Below are positions 62,314 through 64,000 of a stretch of DNA of 64,000 nt, piece by piece (positions within the stretch are counted from its first letter, which is position 1; the number at the start of each line of letters is the position of its first letter). This stretch comes from an uncultured Clostridium sp. Its GTDB lineage: Bacteria > Bacillota > Clostridia > TANB77 > CAG-508. Made by a program: the position numbers and the translations under genes. Under the pieces are notes generated by a model, which was not told where the DNA came from, made no database searches, and saw nothing but the letters and a program-made list of their open reading frames with translations. The stretch is from the NCBI GenBank assembly GCA_900553015.1, contig USBY01000005.1, positions 1 through 64,000 on the forward strand, written 5' to 3'.

Positions 62314-64000
62314 TCTTGCTCTATTTCGGGTATTCTTTTAAAAGATATTCTTTTTTCTTGTTTATTTGCATCTATTACTTCTATATTTATTTTATCTCCT
62401 ATTTTAAAAGTTTCTTTGCTTCTTTCTCCTATTAGAATTTTATGATCTGCATCATATTCATAATATTCGTCACCTAAATTTTCAAATCTAATAAGACCTT
62501 CTACTGTATTTTCTAATTCTACAAATACTCCAAATTGTGTAACTCCAGAAATAATACCTTCATATTGTTCACCAATCTTTTTACTCATGTATTCTGCTTT
62601 CTTTATATCTACACTATCTCTTTCTACTTGTGTTGCAATTTTCTCCCTATCTGATGATTGTTTAGCATCACTTTCTGCCACTTTGTTATAAAACTCTACT
62701 TGCTTTTCTGACATTGTATAGTCATTCTTCAAATACTTAGAAATGATTCGGTGTATAAATAAATCTGGATATCTTCTAATTGGAGAAGTAAAATGACAAT
62801 AATATTGGCTGGCTATTCCAAAATGTCCTTTGTTTTCTGAATCATATACAGCAACTTTTAAAGTTCTTAAAATCATATTAGAAACTATTTTTTCCTCTGG
62901 CTTTCCTTCTACTTCTTTTAATATTTTAGAAAATTCTGCTGGATAAATTTTTCCCTCTTTAACATGAATTTTATATCCAAAATTAAATAATAATTTATTT
63001 AATTCGTTTACCTTCTCTAAATCGGGCTCTTCATGTACACGATATATAAAAGGTGCTTTAAGCCAATAGAATTTTTCTGCAATTGTTTCATTGGCTGCTA
63101 GCATAAATTGCTCTATTATTTCATTTGCAAAAGTTGTTTCATATTTGCATACATCTATTGCATAACCATCTTGGTCTAATATAATTTTACTTTCCGGTAT
63201 ATCTAAGTTCAAATATCCTTTTGCTAATCTCTTTTCTTTTAATATCTTAGCTAATTCTTCCATAAGTTTAAAATCTGATATATAGTCTTTATATTTTGTT
63301 ACTATCTCTTCATTTGAATTATCTAAAATTGCTTGTACATCTTTATATGACATTCTTCTTGTAACATTTATAATTCCTTTATATACTTCACTAGAAATTA
63401 TCTTTCCTTTATTATCTATTTCCATACTTACAGATAATGTATATCTATCTTGTCCTTCATTTAAACTACAAATCCCATTAGAAAGTTCTCTTGGAAGCAT
63501 AGGAATAACTCTATTTAACATATATATACTAGTACCTCTTAATAAAGCTTCCTTATCTAGTAGTGTATTTTCTTGTACATAATGGCTTACATCTGCTATA
63601 TGAACATCTAATTTATAGTTTCCATTTTCTAATTTTTGAACACATACAGCATCATCTAAATCTTTAGCATCTTCACCATCTATTGTAAAAATATTATATT
63701 TGCCACGGAGGTCAACTCTTCCTGCTATATCATTAGGATTAATCTTATCTCCAAATTTTTGTGCTTCTTTTACAACATCCTTTGGAAACCTGTATGGCAA
63801 ATCATAATCTTTAATTAAAGAAAGCATATCTATACCTGCTTCATTTACATTTCCTATAACTTCTAATATTTTTCCTTCTGCTTTCTTACCTTTTTGTGGA
63901 TATTTAGTAATCTGTACAAGAACTTTATGATTATTTCTAGCCTTTCCAAAATTCTTTTTAGAAATAAATATATCTCTACAAAGCTTTTTATCATCAGGTA
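62301..64000 (-). CDS. rnr: Ribonuclease R (5' part outside the window)
   Basis: At least 566 residues, open up to the window edge; the N-terminus lies beyond 64000. RNB catalytic core: FTIDGEDAKDLDDAV (Asp cluster), GTSIYMLNRVIPMLP, YCHFTSPIRRYPDLFIHRI; then an S1 domain (GISGVTQFGVFVELENTVEGL). It is a 3'-5' exoribonuclease that degrades structured RNA and helps tmRNA quality control. A first Met seen at 63827 is internal, since upstream residues (TKYPQKGKKAEGKILEVIG) belong to the cold-shock part. Confidence 0.96.
   Translation of the reverse strand, partial: PDDKKLCRDIFISKKNFGKARNNHKVLVQITKYPQKGKKAEGKILEVIGNVNEAGIDMLSLIKDYDLPYRFPKDVVKEAQKFGDKINPNDIAGRVDLRGKYNIFTIDGEDAKDLDDAVCVQKLENGNYKLDVHIADVSHYVQENTLLDKEALLRGTSIYMLNRVIPMLPRELSNGICSLNEGQDRYTLSVSMEIDNKGKIISSEVYKGIINVTRRMSYKDVQAILDNSNEEIVTKYKDYISDFKLMEELAKILKEKRLAKGYLNLDIPESKIILDQDGYAIDVCKYETTFANEIIEQFMLAANETIAEKFYWLKAPFIYRVHEEPDLEKVNELNKLLFNFGYKIHVKEGKIYPAEFSKILKEVEGKPEEKIVSNMILRTLKVAVYDSENKGHFGIASQYYCHFTSPIRRYPDLFIHRIISKYLKNDYTMSEKQVEFYNKVAESDAKQSSDREKIATQVERDSVDIKKAEYMSKKIGEQYEGIISGVTQFGVFVELENTVEGLIRFENLGDEYYEYDADHKILIGERSKETFKIGDKINIEVIDANKQEKRISFKRIPEIEQEESL

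Overview
This window looks like a chromosomal stretch from a low-GC, endospore-forming member of the Clostridia. The DNA is very AT-rich, ribosome binding sites are of the GGAGG type, and promoters fit TTGACA-17-TATAAT. Sporulation and germination genes are present: spoIVA, a GerA-type receptor operon, and a small Cys-rich spore-type protein. Housekeeping gene order is Gram-positive (ylxM-ffh-rpsP-khpA-rimM-trmD-rplS; rplU-rpmA; rpsB-tsf; trpS-obg).

Layout. Bases 1-55 are the end of an insertion sequence (IS) whose full second copy lies at 28101-29885. Next come a NUDIX hydrolase and a long minus-strand run (814-17407) of envelope, translation and repair genes: LCP protein, S41 protease, tsf, rpsB, cysS, class A PBP, dprA, folD, a LexA-type dinB, a Cys-rich protein, obg, trpS, rpmA, rplU and a P-loop kinase. 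From 17.5 to 30 kb there is a short frameshifted or coupled gene, an RluA-type synthase on an apparently leaderless transcript, an orphan gene, a femX-alr-DUF1189-ftsH cell-envelope operon, a U32 enzyme, and an ISLre2-family element with a 9-bp target duplication. From 30 to 39 kb are an RNHCP protein, a TGS/uridine-kinase fusion, a radical SAM activase, an orphan gene, and a tRNA locus. In that locus tRNA-Tyr(GUA) is split by a 223-nt group I intron, and a PD-(D/E)XK homing-type endonuclease gene follows it. Then come a TetR regulator and mtaB. From 38.8 to 51.5 kb are an Imm26-like gene, an ArsR-controlled metal ATPase, the ffh/trmD/rplS operon, a repeat-bearing SF2 helicase with a small partner, and DUF4363/DUF421. 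From 51.6 kb to the end are a holin-like membrane protein, a split sugar-nucleotide synthase pair, spoIVA, a transglutaminase-like protein, the ger operon with a small fourth gene, and the start-truncated rnr.

Three layers of accessory DNA lie over the conserved backbone. (1) At least five solitary orphan genes are visibly richer in G+C. Each has its own TTGA-17-TATAAT promoter, and four follow the terminator or transcription end of a resident gene; two of these genes share a homologous domain. (2) An intergenic repeat family built on GGGATTTGGGGACGTTCC occurs at four places. (3) Self-splicing and transposable elements are present: the group I intron with its neighbouring endonuclease, and the IS. 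The orphan cassettes, the intron/endonuclease arrangement and the repeat-bearing helicase are the best candidates for undescribed biology. All functional calls rest on reading motifs and context in the sequence, without database searches.
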